Source: Actinomycetota bacterium
Lineage (GTDB): Bacteria; Actinomycetota; Thermoleophilia; UBA2241
Length of the DNA stretch: 8,529 nt
NCBI GenBank assembly: GCA_003164655.1
Contig: PLTW01000101.1
Span: 1 to 8,529 of the forward strand
Direction of reading: 5' to 3'
The stretch's first letter is position 1, and each line of letters opens with the position of its first letter. Of the stretch, positions 6,654 to 8,529 are shown in pieces. The position numbers and the translations under genes were made by a program. The notes under the pieces are model-generated. The model ran no database searches, was not told where the DNA came from, and saw nothing but the letters and a program-made list of their open reading frames with translations.

Positions 6654-8159
6654 ATGAGCACCGACTTCTCGAGCGAGGCGGCGGCGAGGAGCCTGAAACG
6701 ATCTCAGGTCCGCCTCATCACCGTGTTCCTCATGATCTACATCTTCGTGTCCGGCGGCTCGTTCGGCATCGAAGACATGGTTTCGTCGTCTGGTCCGGGC
6801 CTGACCATCCTCATCCTCCTGCTGCTGCCGATCTTCTGGAGCATGCCCATGGCGCTCATCGCCAGCGAACTGGGTTCGGCCCTCCCGGGCGAGGGCGGCT
6901 TCTACGTCTGGGCGCGCCGCGGGCTGGGCGACTTCTGGGGCTTTCAGACAGCCTGGTGGTGGTCGCTCTCCACGTTCGTCGACTCGTCTGTCTACATCGT
7001 GCTGGCCGTCGGCTACCTGCAGAACTGGATGCACTTCGACAAGACCTGGTTCTACATCATCGGCTGGACGCTGATCGCCGTCTTCACGGTCGTCAATGTT
7101 CTGGGCGTCGACCTCGTGGCGGTCGGCTCCGCGCTCTTCTCGGTGCTGGTCATCGCGCCGTTCGTCGTGCTCATCGTCGTCGGGGTGGCGAAATGGCAGT
7201 TCAACCCGTTCACGCCGCTCACGCCGCCGGGCGTGCCGATCTTCGGCACCAGCGGCGCCATCGGCGTCGGCCTGGCCATCGGCGTCTGGATCTACTCCGG
7301 CTGGGAGTCGATGTCGACGCTGTCCGGGGAGATCCGCAACCCGCAGAAGATCATCCCGCGCGCCCTCATGCTGGCCGTGCCGTTCATCATCGCCCTCTAC
7401 GTGCTGCCCACCGTGGCCGGCCTGGCCGGCTACGGACACTGGGCACACTGGGCGACGCAGGCGGGCGGCGGCTACGTCTCGTTCGTCGAGGTCGGCCGCA
7501 AGCTCGGCGGCTCGGCGCTGGGCGTCGCGCTGCTCGCGTCGGCGCTCCTGGGCAACCTCGCCCTCTACCTCACCGCCCTGGCCTCGGGCGCGCGCCCGTT
7601 CTACGCGATCGCGGCCGACGGCCTCTTTCCCAAGAGCGTAGCGCGGGTCTCGCGACGCTGGGGCACGCCGGCGGTCGCCATCGTCTTTCTGGCCATCGTC
7701 AACGCCATCCTCATCATCGGCCCCTTTCAGAACCTGGTGGTCATCGACGTGATTCTGTTCACCTCGTCCTACGTGCCGATCTTCATCGCCGCCGTGCGCC
7801 TGCGCACGAAGGAACCAGGCCTCAAACGTCCGTTCCGCGTGCCGTTCGGCACAGCCGGCATGGTCGCCATGATCGTCCCGCCCATCCTCATCGTTCTGTT
7901 TACGATCTACGTGAACGCCATCGACCGCAGCACGACCATCTTCGGCATCACCGGCTTCAAGGCGTGGGGCGTCAACGTCGGCTGGTACGGCATCGCGGGC
8001 ACCATCGCGCTGATCTCGGGGCTACCGTGCTTCTACATCTTCCGCAGGATCTACGGCGGTCCGACCGAGCCCTCCGCCGAGGCCGGCAACGACGCGCTCG
8101 CGCTGGCCGAAGCGGAGGCGGCGGAGGAGGCAGCCGCGGCCGCGGCCATGACGACGTGA
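6654..8159 (+). CDS. APC-superfamily permease, probable polyamine/amino acid transporter
   Basis: A 501-residue integral membrane protein with about 12 hydrophobic segments, the normal size and topology for amino acid-polyamine-organocation carriers. TM1 carries the substrate-site motif SGGSFGIED (about 33-41). TM2 has IFWSMPMALIASEL followed by PGEGGFYVWARRGLGDFWGF, and TM6 has the segment ending SGWESMSTLSGE followed by IRNPQKIIPRAL. From memory these segments closely resemble the polyamine uptake/L-amino acid transporter group known from plant PUT proteins (GGPFGVED, WSxPEALVTAEL, GFWGFQ-type motifs); no alignment was run. The C-terminus (about 470-501) is an unusual Glu/Ala-rich cytoplasmic tail. 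The ATG at 6654 follows GGAGG with a five-base spacer; an upstream in-frame ATG at 6633 lacks a comparable site. Placement beside an agmatine deiminase and a TetR regulator suggests uptake, or agmatine/putrescine exchange, of a polyamine. An amino acid substrate remains possible. Confidence 0.9.
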   Translation: MSTDFSSEAAARSLKRSQVRLITVFLMIYIFVSGGSFGIEDMVSSSGPGLTILILLLLPIFWSMPMALIASELGSALPGEGGFYVWARRGLGDFWGFQTAWWWSLSTFVDSSVYIVLAVGYLQNWMHFDKTWFYIIGWTLIAVFTVVNVLGVDLVAVGSALFSVLVIAPFVVLIVVGVAKWQFNPFTPLTPPGVPIFGTSGAIGVGLAIGVWIYSGWESMSTLSGEIRNPQKIIPRALMLAVPFIIALYVLPTVAGLAGYGHWAHWATQAGGGYVSFVEVGRKLGGSALGVALLASALLGNLALYLTALASGARPFYAIAADGLFPKSVARVSRRWGTPAVAIVFLAIVNAILIIGPFQNLVVIDVILFTSSYVPIFIAAVRLRTKEPGLKRPFRVPFGTAGMVAMIVPPILIVLFTIYVNAIDRSTTIFGITGFKAWGVNVGWYGIAGTIALISGLPCFYIFRRIYGGPTEPSAEAGNDALALAEAEAAEEAAAAAAMTT

Positions 8160-8271
8160 CGCGAGCCGACTTGGCGCGCCGGCCAGTACGATCAGCAAGC
8201 CGGACAACTTGGCGAGAGAGCCGAAGAGCTTTGCCGGGACAACTGCGCCCGTCTCCCGGGTCGGCTACCGC

Positions 8272-8310
8272 GGGTTGAGGGCCGGCGGCCTTGCCGCCGG
8301 CCCTCAACCC
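8272..8310. terminator. Strong bidirectional terminator hairpin
   Basis: An 18-base arm at 8272-8289 and its exact reverse complement at 8293-8310 surround a three-base CTT loop. The stem is GC-rich with outer ends GGGTTGAGG/CCTCAACCC. It lies between the convergent permease (ends 8159) and the DUF1269-type gene (ends 8344), 34 bases from the latter, so it can serve both. No long T-run follows on either strand, which is common for terminators in high-GC bacteria. Confidence 0.75.
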
Positions 8311-8343
8311 CCGCCGCTCTACGCTACGTCGGTCGCTCGCAGA

Positions 8344-8529
8344 CTACTTTTCGTGCTTGCGCGCTCCGAAGGCGTGCTTGAGCTCCTTCTCCTGAGCCTC
8401 GGTGAGGTTGGAGCGGACGAGCTTGGCGCCGGTTCCCTTGACGGCAGCCAGGAACTTGTCTTCGGTCATCTGGCCGATGAGCAGGAACCAGCCGGCCTTG
8501 CCGGCGGGTACAGCGTCGCCCATCTCCTG
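8344..8529 (-). CDS. DUF1269-type protein, C-terminal part only
   Basis: The last 61 codons and a TAG stop are present; the N-terminal part lies beyond the window edge. The visible sequence reads as ...GDAVPAGKAGWFLLIGQ, then MTEDKFLAAVKGTGAKLVRSNL and TEAQEKELKHAFGARKHEK. This pattern, with a P-G-x-(A/S) turn leading into a buried strand, then a helix, a K-L/V-(L/V)-R-S/T-x-L strand and a closing E-rich helix, matches my recollection of the end of DUF1269 (putative membrane-associated, glycine-rich middle) proteins, whose function is unknown. In-phase codons and the charged helical end support true coding. It converges on the permease across the hairpin at 8272-8310 and is probably unrelated to the agmatine module. 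Confidence 0.75.
   Translation of the reverse strand, partial: QEMGDAVPAGKAGWFLLIGQMTEDKFLAAVKGTGAKLVRSNLTEAQEKELKHAFGARKHEK

Noticed and set aside
6572..8278. A 568-codon open frame on the plus strand overlapping the permease
   Set aside because: Its translation is Arg/His/Gly-rich with no domain or membrane pattern, while the other plus frame encodes an unmistakable APC transporter. It is a GC-bias shadow.

Overview
The window is GC-rich, with strong third-position GC bias and Shine-Dalgarno sites before most starts. Its gene content fits a high-GC Gram-positive-type bacterium. Secreted proteins with a YCF48-type propeller plus Ig-like repeats, a TetR regulator and a DUF1269 protein point to Actinomycetota, perhaps a deep lineage such as Thermoleophilia or Coriobacteriia relatives. 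This placement is inference only; there is no rRNA or other marker gene here. I see no mobile element, CRISPR array, tRNA or rRNA.

Layout. Positions 19-660 (minus): a small secreted, mostly helical protein of unknown function. Positions 661-1039: no gene recognised. Positions 1040-4407 (minus): a large exported protein with 14 YCF48/BNR-like units (two seven-bladed propellers are plausible) followed by about five Ig-like domains. Its signal peptide lies in a different frame from the rest, so the gene carries a one-frame indel near 4290-4312. Positions 4408-4699: intergenic, with a perfect 8-bp inverted repeat. Positions 4700-5776 (minus): agmatine deiminase. Positions 5777-5905: an AT-rich divergent control region. 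Positions 5906-6523 (plus): a TetR-family regulator. Positions 6524-6653: an intergenic region with a perfect 7-6-7 inverted repeat. Positions 6654-8159 (plus): an APC-superfamily permease resembling the polyamine uptake (PUT/LAT) group. Positions 8272-8310: a strong hairpin between convergent genes. Positions 8344-8529 (minus): the C-terminal end of a DUF1269-type protein cut by the window edge.

The most coherent unit is 4700-8159. A transporter that may bring in agmatine or another polyamine, a deiminase that converts agmatine to N-carbamoylputrescine, and a TetR regulator placed between them with related operator-like sequences on both sides together look like a locally regulated agmatine/polyamine uptake and breakdown module. 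Enzyme identity is well supported by motifs; transporter substrate and regulatory logic are inferred. No clearly new system is evident. The points most worth checking are the candidate operators and the signal-peptide frameshift.
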